This document shows, piece after piece, positions 15,936-23,330 of a stretch of DNA of 25,307 nt. Positions within the stretch are counted from its first letter, which is position 1. The number at the start of each line of letters is the position of its first letter. Below the pieces are notes generated by a model. That model saw only the letters and a program-made list of their open reading frames with translations. It was not told where the DNA came from and searched no databases. The translations under genes and the position numbers were made by a program. Location: the NCBI GenBank assembly GCA_002317155.1, contig DCIR01000002.1, positions 1 through 25,307 of the forward strand. The letters run 5' to 3'. The stretch is from Lachnospiraceae bacterium UBA1721 (GTDB lineage Bacteria; Bacillota; Clostridia; Lachnospirales; Lachnospiraceae).

Positions 15936-17054
15936 TTATTCAAAAGGGAAATGATACTGGGTCAGTCCCAATTCATCTCTTAACTGAATAAGTTCCTTCT
16001 GGATAGTTTCTCCCACAGGTACACCCTTATCCTTGCGATACTGAGAATAGATATACTCCTTCTCTCCGGCAGTAAATATCTGCTCTGCTCCTGGAGCCTT
16101 CTCTGATTCTCTCAAACCTCTGCATATATCACCTGCTGTCTTCTTAAAGGTATCAAGACCCATAAAGAATTCAGGGTTAATTACGAAGAAGAAATGACCG
16201 AGGTGATACATTTCAGGATTGCCGTCCTTATCTACACCATTCAATGCCTTCATAAAAGGACCACCTGCCAAAGCTGCAGAGAGAATTTCAACAACTGTAG
16301 TGAAGCCATAGCCCTTATAACCACCGTTAGCTTCTCCCATACCGCCAATTGACAAAAGTGCAGCATTACCAGCACGCATATCTTTAAGAATCTTACCGGA
16401 ATCTGTCATTGTACCGCCATCTTTGCTGATAACCAATCCTTCCGGAGTATCCTTGCCCTGACGCTCATAGAATTCAATTTTACCATTCTGAATGATACTT
16501 GTTGCACAGTCAAAGTTGAAGGGGAATTCCTCATCTGTAGGCATTGTAAATGTAAGCGGATTCGTACCCATCATTGGCTCTACACCGAAGGTAGGCGCTA
16601 CCGAAGGTCTCGCATTTGTTCCGCTTATACCAATCATACCTGCCTTCTCAGCCATGGTAGTCCAATATCCTGCTATACCATAATGAGTAGAGTTAAAAAT
16701 AGTACCTCCGGCCATACCATACACCTTGGCCTTCTCAATAAGCATCTCCATCATCTTATGGCTGGCAACCATACCCATTCCGTCATGAGCATCAATAACA
16801 ACAGTTGTAGGAGTTTCTTTTACTACTTCTATATTGGTAACAGGAAGCAAGGTTCCCTTTTTAATACGATCAAGATAAATAGGCTTAAAGCGATTGCATC
16901 CGTGGCTCTCAATACCTCTGCGATCACTCTCAAGAAGAACATCTGCACAAATCTCAGCATCCGCTCTCGGCACACCATATTTCTCAAACACATCGACCAT
17001 AAAATCATTCATTAACTTCCAATCAACATATGGTCTTGTTTCTTTAATTTCCAT
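15936..17054 (-). CDS. Ldh2-family (malate/L-lactate/ureidoglycolate-type) NAD(P)-dependent dehydrogenase
   Basis: The 372-residue protein belongs to the Ldh_2 oxidoreductases, which oxidise 2-hydroxy acids such as malate, L-lactate, sulfolactate or ureidoglycolate using a fold unlike classical LDH. Seen are SDRRGIESHG (43-52), the conserved H124 in STHYGIAGYW, GTNPLTF (163-169) and FDCATSIIQNGKI (181-193), where relatives have DxAtS. The substrate cannot be read from the sequence. AAGGGG lies 7 bases before the ATG. It is the first gene of an operon with the lipase, driven by an extended -10 at 17095 with direct repeats just upstream, and is divergent from the TSUP permease. If the permease exports or imports a small acid or sulfonate, the two could be linked. 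Confidence 0.9.
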   Translation of the reverse strand: MEIKETRPYVDWKLMNDFMVDVFEKYGVPRADAEICADVLLESDRRGIESHGCNRFKPIYLDRIKKGTLLPVTNIEVVKETPTTVVIDAHDGMGMVASHKMMEMLIEKAKVYGMAGGTIFNSTHYGIAGYWTTMAEKAGMIGISGTNARPSVAPTFGVEPMMGTNPLTFTMPTDEEFPFNFDCATSIIQNGKIEFYERQGKDTPEGLVISKDGGTMTDSGKILKDMRAGNAALLSIGGMGEANGGYKGYGFTTVVEILSAALAGGPFMKALNGVDKDGNPEMYHLGHFFFVINPEFFMGLDTFKKTAGDICRGLRESEKAPGAEQIFTAGEKEYIYSQYRKDKGVPVGETIQKELIQLRDELGLTQYHFPFE

Positions 17055-17094
17055 CTATAATCCCCTTTCAGATTAACGTATTTTGCTATACATG

Positions 17095-17103
17095 ATTGTA
17101 TCA
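17095..17103 (-). promoter_or_regulatory. extended -10 promoter of the dehydrogenase-lipase operon
   Basis: On the minus strand TGA is followed directly by TACAAT, about 41 bases before the dehydrogenase start. No good -35 is seen; the region is taken up by a direct repeat. Confidence 0.45.
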
Positions 17104-17105
17104 CA

Positions 17106-17132
17106 TTACTCTATATTAGTTTACTCTATATT
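17106..17132. repeat. 12-base direct repeat upstream of the dehydrogenase promoter
   Basis: TTACTCTATATT occurs twice, at 17106-17117 and 17121-17132, 15 bases apart, covering the -35 area of the dehydrogenase operon. It may be an operator or activator site in the divergent control region. Confidence 0.5.
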
Positions 17133-17196
17133 TCATATGAAGCCAATCTTTACTTACTGTGTCCTCACATTCATCATATGTTTACATACTTAGCTC

Positions 17197-17226
17197 TTGT
17201 ATCAAACATGCCTTAGCATATATAAT
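17197..17226 (+). promoter_or_regulatory. candidate promoter of the TSUP permease
   Basis: TTGTAT (17197-17202) and a perfect TATAAT (17221-17226) are separated by 18 bases. The predicted start of transcription is about 25 bases before the permease ATG. The -35 match is only moderate. Confidence 0.45.
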
Positions 17227-17258
17227 TTTCCTAATATTATTCACGAAAAGAGATAAAC

Positions 17259-18050
17259 ATGGACCTGCTTATAACAATTATAGTATGCTTCCTTGCCGGA
17301 GCAGGTGCCGGAATCGGTACAGGCTTCGCAGGTATGAGTGCTGCCGCTGTCATCGGGCCAATACTCGTCACATTCCTAAATATGACTCCATATGAGGCTG
17401 TCGGCATCGGATTAATCAGTGATGTGCTTGCAAGCGCAATAAGCGCATACACATATAAAAAAGGCGGCAACCTAAACATCAAAGACAGTTTGCCAATGAT
17501 GATAAGTGTTCTCATCACAACAATTATCGGAAGCTTTTTAGCTAAGTTTTTACCTCAGCATACAATGGGCGGCGCAATGCAAATTGCACTCATTGCGATA
17601 GGTTTAAGATTTATAATCAAACCGGTAACAACTACCAAGGAACAAATGGCTGAAGTTCCTAAAAAGCAAAGAATCATAAAAGCAGTTATAGGTGGTAGCT
17701 GCGTAGGATTGATATGCGGTACTGTCGGCGCCGGCGGCGGAATGATGATGCTATTTGTCCTAACCACATTCTTAGGTTACCAAATGCACATCGCTGTTGG
17801 AACAAGTGTCTTCATCATGGCATTCACCGCTTTAACCGGAGGAATAAGTCATTTTGTAATCGGCGGATTCCCTAATATTCTTCCTTTAAGTCTATGCGTA
17901 GTATTTACACTCATATGGGCAAGAATAGCTGCAGCAATCGCTAATAAATCTAATGCCAAGACGCTTAACAGAGTGGTCGGAATTGTAATGATTGTGACCG
18001 GTGTAGCAATTCTCATCGTCAACTATATGAAGAACCATCCTATAGTCTGA
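17259..18050 (+). CDS. TSUP (TauE/SafE) family permease
   Basis: The 263-residue protein is almost wholly hydrophobic with about eight helices and the internal duplication of the TSUP family. The first half carries GAGAGIGTGFAGMSAAAVIGP (14-34 region) and the second GTVGAGGGMMMLFVL (154-168). Family members move sulfite, sulfoacetate, thiosulfate or other small organic acids across the cytoplasmic membrane; which one is unknown here. It is the only plus-strand gene and is divergent from the Ldh2-type dehydrogenase, which hints at a shared substrate such as a 2-hydroxy acid or sulfolactate, but that is inference. The ribosome binding site is weak (AAAGAGA). A bidirectional hairpin follows 28 bases after the stop. 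Confidence 0.9.
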   Translation: MDLLITIIVCFLAGAGAGIGTGFAGMSAAAVIGPILVTFLNMTPYEAVGIGLISDVLASAISAYTYKKGGNLNIKDSLPMMISVLITTIIGSFLAKFLPQHTMGGAMQIALIAIGLRFIIKPVTTTKEQMAEVPKKQRIIKAVIGGSCVGLICGTVGAGGGMMMLFVLTTFLGYQMHIAVGTSVFIMAFTALTGGISHFVIGGFPNILPLSLCVVFTLIWARIAAAIANKSNAKTLNRVVGIVMIVTGVAILIVNYMKNHPIV

Positions 18051-18078
18051 TGTAACAAAAATAAACATTTAAAACTTC

Positions 18079-18124
18079 AATAGCCGGATAGGATTCACCC
18101 CCTACCCGGCTATTATTGTTTTTT
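18079..18124 (+). terminator. terminator of the TSUP gene, probably bidirectional
   Basis: A 14-position stem with one mismatch (18079-18092 with 18101-18114) is followed by ATTGTTTTTT on the plus strand. On the minus strand the tail is also T-rich, so it may stop the convergent GH43 gene as well. Confidence 0.88.
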
Positions 18125-18183
18125 GTCAAATAAACTCTTTTATCAAATGTTTTTATCTATTGCTATTATTTGTCATATACCTT

Positions 18184-18225
18184 CTTTTTATTTTTCAAAT
18201 GCTTTTTTATTTATCAAATGCCTTC
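18184..18225 (-). repeat. near-perfect 19-base duplication at the end of the GH43 gene
   Basis: The block holding the last codons of the GH43 gene (TCAAAT at 18214) is repeated just downstream (TCAAAT at 18195) with about 18 of 20 bases the same. Weaker copies of the TCAAAT core occur at 18143 and 18126. Confidence 0.5.
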
Positions 18226-19550
18226 TTTAATCCTTCCAATTCCTTGCCGGTTATGCAAAGAATTGTTCCATGGCGCTTCTTAAGCTGATCAAACGAATAC
18301 TCGGTCTGTGAAAGAACCTTCCATGAATTCTTAGCATTGGTTGCATCTGTGATATCCGTTGTAGTCAAAGGTAAATATCCTGCTCCAAGCATGTACTGGT
18401 CTGCCATCAAACCATACTCAGGAACATCAGGATTTTTCCAATCCTTCTGATTATATCTGAAGAGCTCCGGTCCTTCCAGTGAAGTATTGTCCAATACCTT
18501 AATAGCCATATCACCTAAATCAAGTGATAGCTCATCCAAATCCAATACCTTCTCCCAGCTGTCTGCATTCAGAAGATCCTTTGTACGCATTATTCTTATA
18601 CCACCATTTTTCTCTGCGTTATCACCATCTTTTGATGCACTATAATAATATTCGCCCACCTTAAGCACTGTAGTATCAATTATCTCACGAGGCTTTCCAT
18701 CCTCTGCGCCGTCAGTCTGATTATCTATGAAAATCTTAGTCTCACTGAAATGAACGAAATCTCTTGTTGCCGCATAATAAATCGCATTGGGCTTTGCTTT
18801 CATCTTTGTCGCAGGGTCCATAATACTAGATGCGAAGAAAATAATATACTCTCCGGTCTTGTCATAATAAACCATCTCCGGTGCCCATGCCATACCGGCG
18901 TTTTTAGGTGCTATCGGCAGCAGTCTGGGCTCTGACCAGTTAACAAGGTCCGTAGACTCCCACAAAACTAAATTCTCGCTACCGGTTGTGCTGGCATCAT
19001 AATATCCTTGCTCGTTCTTTACCCATCCTCCACGATTGTAAATACTCAGGTCAGTCGCAACAAGGAAAAAGCGATCACCCTCTGCAGAACGACAAAGATA
19101 TGGATCACGAACGCCTTTTTCACCTATACTGCTACGAAGCACGGGCTCTTTTCCATTCATGTCCTTAAAATGCATTCCATCCTCGCTGAGTGCAAAATAT
19201 ATCTGCTCCTGGTTCTCATTGCCCTCCCCAATGAAATGTCCAAAAAGATATCCCTGATAATCCGATTCAGAAATAGCCTCTGGTGCTGCTAATACATGCA
19301 ACTCGAAAGCTTTAGTCACAGTCTCTCCATCACATGAAATCTCTGCTGTAAGTGTCACGTTACAGTCTTCCTTTTGACGAGTAACCACACCTGCTGCCAA
19401 ATCGCCGCTATCCTTGTCTGATATCACATCGGGGCATGAGCTTTTCCAGCTGATTACAGCGCCGTCACAATTATTAATCAAAGTAATATTTCCGCGAATT
19501 GCCTCTGCATTCGGAATAGCAATCTTATTGATAACCTCTGACAGTATCAT
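18207..19550 (-). CDS. GH43-type glycosidase with N-terminal bacterial Ig-like domain
   Basis: Residues 1-90 match the small bacterial Ig-like type (ISWKSSCPDVI, then GVVTRQKEDCNVTLTAEI). From about 98 a five-bladed GH43/GH32-like propeller follows: D149 in GVRDPYL, WAPEMVYYD (222-230) with E225, IDTTVLKVGEYYY from 291, and SLEGPELFRY (357-366) with E359 as candidate catalytic acid. GH43 enzymes release arabinose or xylose from plant polysaccharides. The cut-off N-terminus lacks a signal peptide although Ig-like modules are usually on exported enzymes; either the enzyme works on imported oligomers or its start is eroded. AAGGAG lies 10 bases before the ATG. The gene is alone, convergent with the TSUP gene. 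Confidence 0.85.
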   Translation of the reverse strand: MILSEVINKIAIPNAEAIRGNITLINNCDGAVISWKSSCPDVISDKDSGDLAAGVVTRQKEDCNVTLTAEISCDGETVTKAFELHVLAAPEAISESDYQGYLFGHFIGEGNENQEQIYFALSEDGMHFKDMNGKEPVLRSSIGEKGVRDPYLCRSAEGDRFFLVATDLSIYNRGGWVKNEQGYYDASTTGSENLVLWESTDLVNWSEPRLLPIAPKNAGMAWAPEMVYYDKTGEYIIFFASSIMDPATKMKAKPNAIYYAATRDFVHFSETKIFIDNQTDGAEDGKPREIIDTTVLKVGEYYYSASKDGDNAEKNGGIRIMRTKDLLNADSWEKVLDLDELSLDLGDMAIKVLDNTSLEGPELFRYNQKDWKNPDVPEYGLMADQYMLGAGYLPLTTTDITDATNAKNSWKVLSQTEYSFDQLKKRHGTILCITGKELEGLKKAFDK

Positions 19551-19700
19551 ATTTTTTATACTCCTTCTCTATGTTGTTCGCCTACACTTTATTTACTTCT
19601 TCACTTTATTAACTATATTGGCTTCTATTATTTTACTACACATTTACCTTTTACATCACTTATATATTTTACTTTTTACAAAATAAATACTTATAAACGA

Positions 19701-19734
19701 AAAAAAGCTTCAGGCCATAAAACCACCTGAAGCT
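19701..19734 (-). terminator. rho-independent terminator of the flavin reductase gene
   Basis: A perfect 9-bp stem (19706-19714 with 19726-19734, 11-base loop) is followed on the minus strand by a run of T (TTTTTTCG). The region from here to the GH43 start (about 150 bases) is AT-rich and shows nothing else I can support. Confidence 0.9.
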
Positions 19735-19758
19735 CTCATTATATCCAATACATTTTTA

Positions 19759-20385
19759 TTAAGATTTCTCTACCACATCGAAATAGGACTTAGGATGATT
19801 ACATACCGGACATAAAAAATCATCCGGAAGCTCTTCCCCTATATACTCATATCCACAAAAACTGCACTTCCATATAGTCTGACCATCAGCTGTTTCTCCG
19901 CTTTTTTCAGGCTGTGGCTTAATATGCGCATAATAATAAGCATATGTCGCAGACGGAACCTCGCTTAATATTTCGCCTTCTGTAGGTGTCCCCAGGAACA
20001 ACATGTGAGTCCCCAGATCAACCTGTGAAGTAACATCCACTGAAATATATGCATTCGTTCCCGCTGTCACTGCCATGGTTCCGTTAGACACCTTCTTGCA
20101 TTCCGTAAAATCTGCAAACTTGTCCACGTTTCTTCCCGACTGAAAACCAAACCGTTTATATATCTCGAACTCCGCATCCTCGCTAAGAATCGAAACAGTA
20201 AATTTCTTTGTCGCATCAATCATTTCACACGTAAGGTTTGCTTTATTTACCGCAACGCTGAACATAATAGGCTCTAACGTAACCTGCACAACTGTATTAA
20301 CTATGCATCCGTTATCCTTACCATCCATATTGGCCGTCAACACAAACAGTCCATACGATAAATTATTTAATATACTTTGCTCCAT
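19759..20385 (-). CDS. flavin reductase-rubredoxin fusion (high-molecular-weight rubredoxin type)
   Basis: Residues 1-160 form a flavin-reductase-like FMN-binding domain (SYGLFVLTA, NGCIVNTVVQVT, FTVSILSE, YKRFGF). After a short linker comes a rubredoxin-like iron site, C174-x2-C177 and C192-x2-C195, with WKCSFCGYEY and CPVCNHPKSYF. This fusion passes electrons from NAD(P)H to partners such as flavodiiron proteins that reduce oxygen or nitric oxide. The Cys pairs are 14 residues apart, as in rubrerythrin, not about 29 as in true rubredoxin. The reading frame can be extended to a TTG at 20400, but that TTG is part of the TTGGAG ribosome binding site; the ATG at 20383-20385 lies 9 bases beyond it and is the real start. 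It is monocistronic. Confidence 0.9.
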   Translation of the reverse strand: MEQSILNNLSYGLFVLTANMDGKDNGCIVNTVVQVTLEPIMFSVAVNKANLTCEMIDATKKFTVSILSEDAEFEIYKRFGFQSGRNVDKFADFTECKKVSNGTMAVTAGTNAYISVDVTSQVDLGTHMLFLGTPTEGEILSEVPSATYAYYYAHIKPQPEKSGETADGQTIWKCSFCGYEYIGEELPDDFLCPVCNHPKSYFDVVEKS

Positions 20386-20503
20386 CTTTATATTCTCCAA
20401 TCATATAAAAAATATATTTATAATCTTTTCAAATAATGCTATCACTCAAAAAAATTATTGGTTTATATAAAGGAGCCAAATTTTTATATTTGTCGAGTAA
20501 AAA

Positions 20504-21418
20504 TTATCTATTAAGCAACTGCACTGATAACTTAGCTGCCAGGACTGCATTCTCAATTATCATGTTCTTTTGAGCGTCCATGCTTTCAGCGCCCATATTT
20601 TCTTTTACATATTTCATCAAATACTCTGTTATAGCCTTACCTTTAACATTATCAGCTTTGCTACGCTCTATCGCTTCATCTATCACTCTATTCATCTGCG
20701 TAGCATCAACAGCGTATTCGGCAGAAATCGGATTCATCAGAATCATACCGGTCTCAATTTGCAGTTCATTTTTAATGTTATATGCCTCGGCTACTTCCTC
20801 AACAGAATCCATACGGCACGGAAGCTTAATACCACTTTCAATAGCCATATACGCTGGCATTTCATCGGTCTTATATCCCATAACCGGAACAGATTTTGTC
20901 TCCAGATACTCCATTGTCAGATTGAGATCCAAAATCGATTTAGCACCCGAACATACCACGATAACGTTTCGCACAGCTATCTCTTCCAAATCAGATGAAA
21001 TATCCATCGTCACTTCAGCACCTCTGTGAACGCCACCCATTCCTCCGCCTGAAACCACCGGAATATTTACGATATCTGCTACTACCATTGTCGCAGCAAG
21101 AGTCATAACCCCATATTCACCCTTTGCCAGAATCAGCGGTATTTCTCTTCTCGAAGCCTTCGCCATTTTGCCTCTTCTTTTACCATAATCATCCAGCTCG
21201 TCATCAGACATTCCGACCTTAATCTTGCCCTTCATAATAGAGATATACGCCGGAACCGCTCCTGATTTTCTTATCTCATCCATAACCTTTTTAGCAGTTT
21301 CAACATTTTCAGGATATGGAATGCCCGCAAATGTACCGCCTGTCTCAATAGCTACAATCGGTCTATGATTATGTAACGCGTCTAAAACTTCCTCAGAATA
21401 CTCTATGTACTGCTCCAT
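20504..21418 (-). CDS. psuG: pseudouridine-5'-phosphate glycosidase
   Basis: PsuG splits pseudouridine 5'-phosphate into uracil and ribose 5-phosphate in the salvage of modified RNA bases. Motifs seen: PYPENVETA (34-42), GGGMGGVHRGAEVTMDI (124-140), VCSGAKSILDLNLTMEYLE (155-173), and MNPISAEYA. From memory of the E. coli enzyme, the active-site residues map to E25, K87, D143, K160 (Schiff-base lysine) and N290, all present. The usual EST after the first strand is changed to ETGG. The length of 304 residues is typical. No pseudouridine kinase (psuK) gene lies next to it. An AGGATGG box is 9 bases before the ATG. It lies 66 bases downstream of the CDF gene, probably with its own promoter. Confidence 0.93.
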   Translation of the reverse strand: MEQYIEYSEEVLDALHNHRPIVAIETGGTFAGIPYPENVETAKKVMDEIRKSGAVPAYISIMKGKIKVGMSDDELDDYGKRRGKMAKASRREIPLILAKGEYGVMTLAATMVVADIVNIPVVSGGGMGGVHRGAEVTMDISSDLEEIAVRNVIVVCSGAKSILDLNLTMEYLETKSVPVMGYKTDEMPAYMAIESGIKLPCRMDSVEEVAEAYNIKNELQIETGMILMNPISAEYAVDATQMNRVIDEAIERSKADNVKGKAITEYLMKYVKENMGAESMDAQKNMIIENAVLAAKLSVQLLNR

Positions 21419-21484
21419 TTATAATTACCATCCTGCTTTTATACATTAAACATTTATTGATCAAAAACTTTTTTGATTAGAACT

Positions 21485-22612
21485 TTATATTTCGTTATAA
21501 TCCATATCCATTCCGATATTAACTGCATAATCCGGATACTTATTCTGTATCTTTTCAACAACCTCCTGATACACTTTATTTCTGTCTCCGGCCTCAAAGC
21601 TAATAACCACGTCAAATCTCATAGATTTATCATCCACATAAAAGCCATGAAGCTGTTTTACATGTTGAATATCCAGTACTACAGATCTAACCTCTTCTCT
21701 GATTGCTACGGCCTTTTCATCCTGAGTATTAATCGAATAAACACCTACAGCAGATATAAAAACTCCGAATCTCTCAGCAATAACCTCCTGGATATGTCTC
21801 GACAGTGCATCATACTCACTGATAGATACCGTATCTTCCACTTCAATATGAACTGTTCCCAGATAAGAATCAGGGCCATAATTGTGCAAAACAAGATCAT
21901 ATGCACCGACAACTTGATCAAATTCGTTAATCGCAGCTTTTATATCTTTTACAAGCGATACCTCTGTTCCTGTTCCAAGAATTTTAGCTACAGTTTCAAA
22001 TATAAGCTCTGCACCGGTTTTAATAATAAATATTGCTATTACAGCTCCAAGCCACGCCTCGATCGAAATGCCTGTCGCAAGAAAAATTATAACCGCTATA
22101 ACTGTGGCCACTGAAATTGCTATATCACCGATAGCCTCTTTTCCTGTTGCTACCAGTGAATCAGATTTGACCTTCTTACCAACGCTTGAGAAAAATATAG
22201 CCAGCACTGTTTTTACCACTACAGCAACAACAATTATGATAATCGATACTGTCGAATACTCTGCCACCTCATGATGTATTATACTCTTTATTGATTCTAC
22301 AAAAGAAGTAACACCGGCATATAAAATGATAACAGAAATAAGCAACGTTCCAAGGTATTCTATTCTGCCGTAACCAAATGGATGCTTTTTATTGGGCGCC
22401 TTGACTGAAAAACTTGTACTCAAAATAGTAATCAGACTGCTGCCTGCATCTGTCAGATTATTAACCGCATCAAGTGTAATCGCAATCGAATTGGACACCG
22501 CACCAACTATAGCCTTAAATACACCTAAAAGTACATTTACTACTATTCCAATCACACTTGTACGAAGTATTACCTTCAATCTGTTTTTCATCTCATTTTT
22601 TTCTTTTGACAT
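21485..22612 (-). CDS. cation diffusion facilitator (CDF) family metal transporter
   Basis: CDF proteins export divalent metals against protons. Six membrane helices span about 17-205, followed by a cytoplasmic metal-binding-like domain (SYLGTVHIEVEDTVSISEYDALSRHI). HPFGYGRIEYL at 77-87 is diagnostic. The transport site differs from zinc members: helix 2 has N51-x3-D55 and helix 5 has E159-x3-D163, where zinc exporters have H-x3-D or D-x3-D. This suggests Mn, Fe or another metal, as inference. The C-terminal extension to 375 residues is long. The first ATG (22616-22618) is 2 bases from AAGGA, whereas the ATG at 22610-22612 is 8 bases from it and is chosen. Three palindromes lie upstream at 22652-22700. 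Confidence 0.92.
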   Translation of the reverse strand: MSKEKNEMKNRLKVILRTSVIGIVVNVLLGVFKAIVGAVSNSIAITLDAVNNLTDAGSSLITILSTSFSVKAPNKKHPFGYGRIEYLGTLLISVIILYAGVTSFVESIKSIIHHEVAEYSTVSIIIIVVAVVVKTVLAIFFSSVGKKVKSDSLVATGKEAIGDIAISVATVIAVIIFLATGISIEAWLGAVIAIFIIKTGAELIFETVAKILGTGTEVSLVKDIKAAINEFDQVVGAYDLVLHNYGPDSYLGTVHIEVEDTVSISEYDALSRHIQEVIAERFGVFISAVGVYSINTQDEKAVAIREEVRSVVLDIQHVKQLHGFYVDDKSMRFDVVISFEAGDRNKVYQEVVEKIQNKYPDYAVNIGMDMDYNEI

Positions 22613-22651
22613 TTCCATATTCCTTACCTGCTACAATGCTTGTTAATTCAT

Positions 22652-22700
22652 ACATTTTATGTCTGTTTTTACATTTTATGTCTGTTTGTACATTTTATGC
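22652..22700 (-). promoter_or_regulatory. three evenly spaced palindromes upstream of the CDF gene
   Basis: ACATTTTATGT, an 11-base palindrome (arms ACAT/ATGT), occurs at 22652-22662 and 22671-22681, with a third copy (last base C) at 22690-22700. Spacing is exactly 19 bases and the linkers are also alike (TCTGTTT). This looks like an operator array for a regulator of the metal exporter. Confidence 0.5.
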
Positions 22701-22732
22701 CAGTTCACACCATCCATGCATAAATACATTCT

Positions 22733-22807
22733 CTATAATATAAAATATTTAACTATCATTCCAACGATTGCAGATCCAATTATCAAAAATATTGGATTTA
22801 ATGTCAT
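22733..22807 (-). CDS. possible 24-residue membrane peptide
   Basis: A short frame, 13 bases beyond the stop of the gene ending at 22821, begins MTLNPIFLIIGSAIVGMIVK and ends in a hydrophobic tail. It would form one membrane helix with a small-residue face (GSAIVG). There is no clear Shine-Dalgarno site, so translation would depend on coupling with the gene upstream. The same bases also hold a possible CDF promoter, and the two readings compete. Confidence 0.3.
   Translation of the reverse strand: MTLNPIFLIIGSAIVGMIVKYFIL
22735..22764 (-). promoter_or_regulatory. candidate promoter of the CDF gene
   Basis: TTGGAA (22759-22764) and TATTAT (22735-22740) are 18 bases apart on the minus strand. 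Transcription from here would place the three palindromes in the 5' leader, where a bound protein could act as a roadblock. Matches are moderate. Confidence 0.35.
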
Positions 22808-22820
22808 TTACGAATCGTAC

Positions 22821-23234
22821 TTATAGGTTATAGAGATACATATCTCTCTGGGGATCATAGTGCCGACCAATCTGTATCCTGTTAAGATACATACCTCCAT
22901 CGCAATCTTTATCCCAGTTTTTTATCATCAGTTCTGCCAAATCCTCTACTGAAACAGCCTCGAAATCACTACTCCATCCATGATTACCTTCCTTGTAAAC
23001 AGCCCTATTCTTATCTAACATATATGCACTTACATATCCACCAGGATCAGTAACAGAGGTATGAAAAGAATCCCAAAAGCATATCCAATCCTCAAAAGTT
23101 AATACTCTAAGCATTTTTATGACTATATCTTTTGTCGGAACAGACTGCATAGAAATAAAACGTTCACCGTTTCTTCCTTTTTCAGATACATCAAATCCTA
23201 GTTTTTTTATCTGCAAAACCTTTAATTCCTGCAT
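22821..23234 (-). CDS. protein of unknown function, 137 residues
   Basis: This soluble, aromatic-rich protein has no signal peptide or membrane segment. It opens MQELKVLQIKKLGF and has a conserved-looking middle (FEDWICFWDSFHTSVTDPGG) and end (MYLNRIQIGRHYDP). I do not recognise a family. A longer reading starts at 23246, but the bases of that extension (GGGGGA) look like the ribosome binding site of the internal ATG at 23232-23234, which is chosen. A possible 24-residue membrane peptide follows it. Confidence 0.65.
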   Translation of the reverse strand: MQELKVLQIKKLGFDVSEKGRNGERFISMQSVPTKDIVIKMLRVLTFEDWICFWDSFHTSVTDPGGYVSAYMLDKNRAVYKEGNHGWSSDFEAVSVEDLAELMIKNWDKDCDGGMYLNRIQIGRHYDPQRDMYLYNL

Positions 23235-23330
23235 ATTTTCCCCCATATGAGCATTTGTCTTTCGTCTTTTTACATTTTACACTTTATTACAATAAATTGG
23301 GATAGTATTAATTTCATTTTTCTCCTATAA

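Noticed and set aside
20570..21029. Two overlapping plus-strand frames of 142 and 149 codons
   Set aside because: Antisense to psuG, whose motifs are unmistakable.
21456..21478. AT-rich hairpin after the CDF gene as a terminator
   Set aside because: The stem is almost only A-T pairs and no T-run follows on the minus strand; not strong enough to list.
21473..22114. 213-codon open frame on the plus strand
   Set aside because: It lies wholly across the CDF gene on the other strand, its product is low-complexity and Ile/Asn/Tyr-rich, and there is no ribosome binding site; a shadow of the real gene.
22619..22820. Metal riboswitch (NiCo or yybP type) before the CDF gene
   Set aside because: The leader is AT-rich and has short palindromes but no GC-rich multi-branched structure like those riboswitches.
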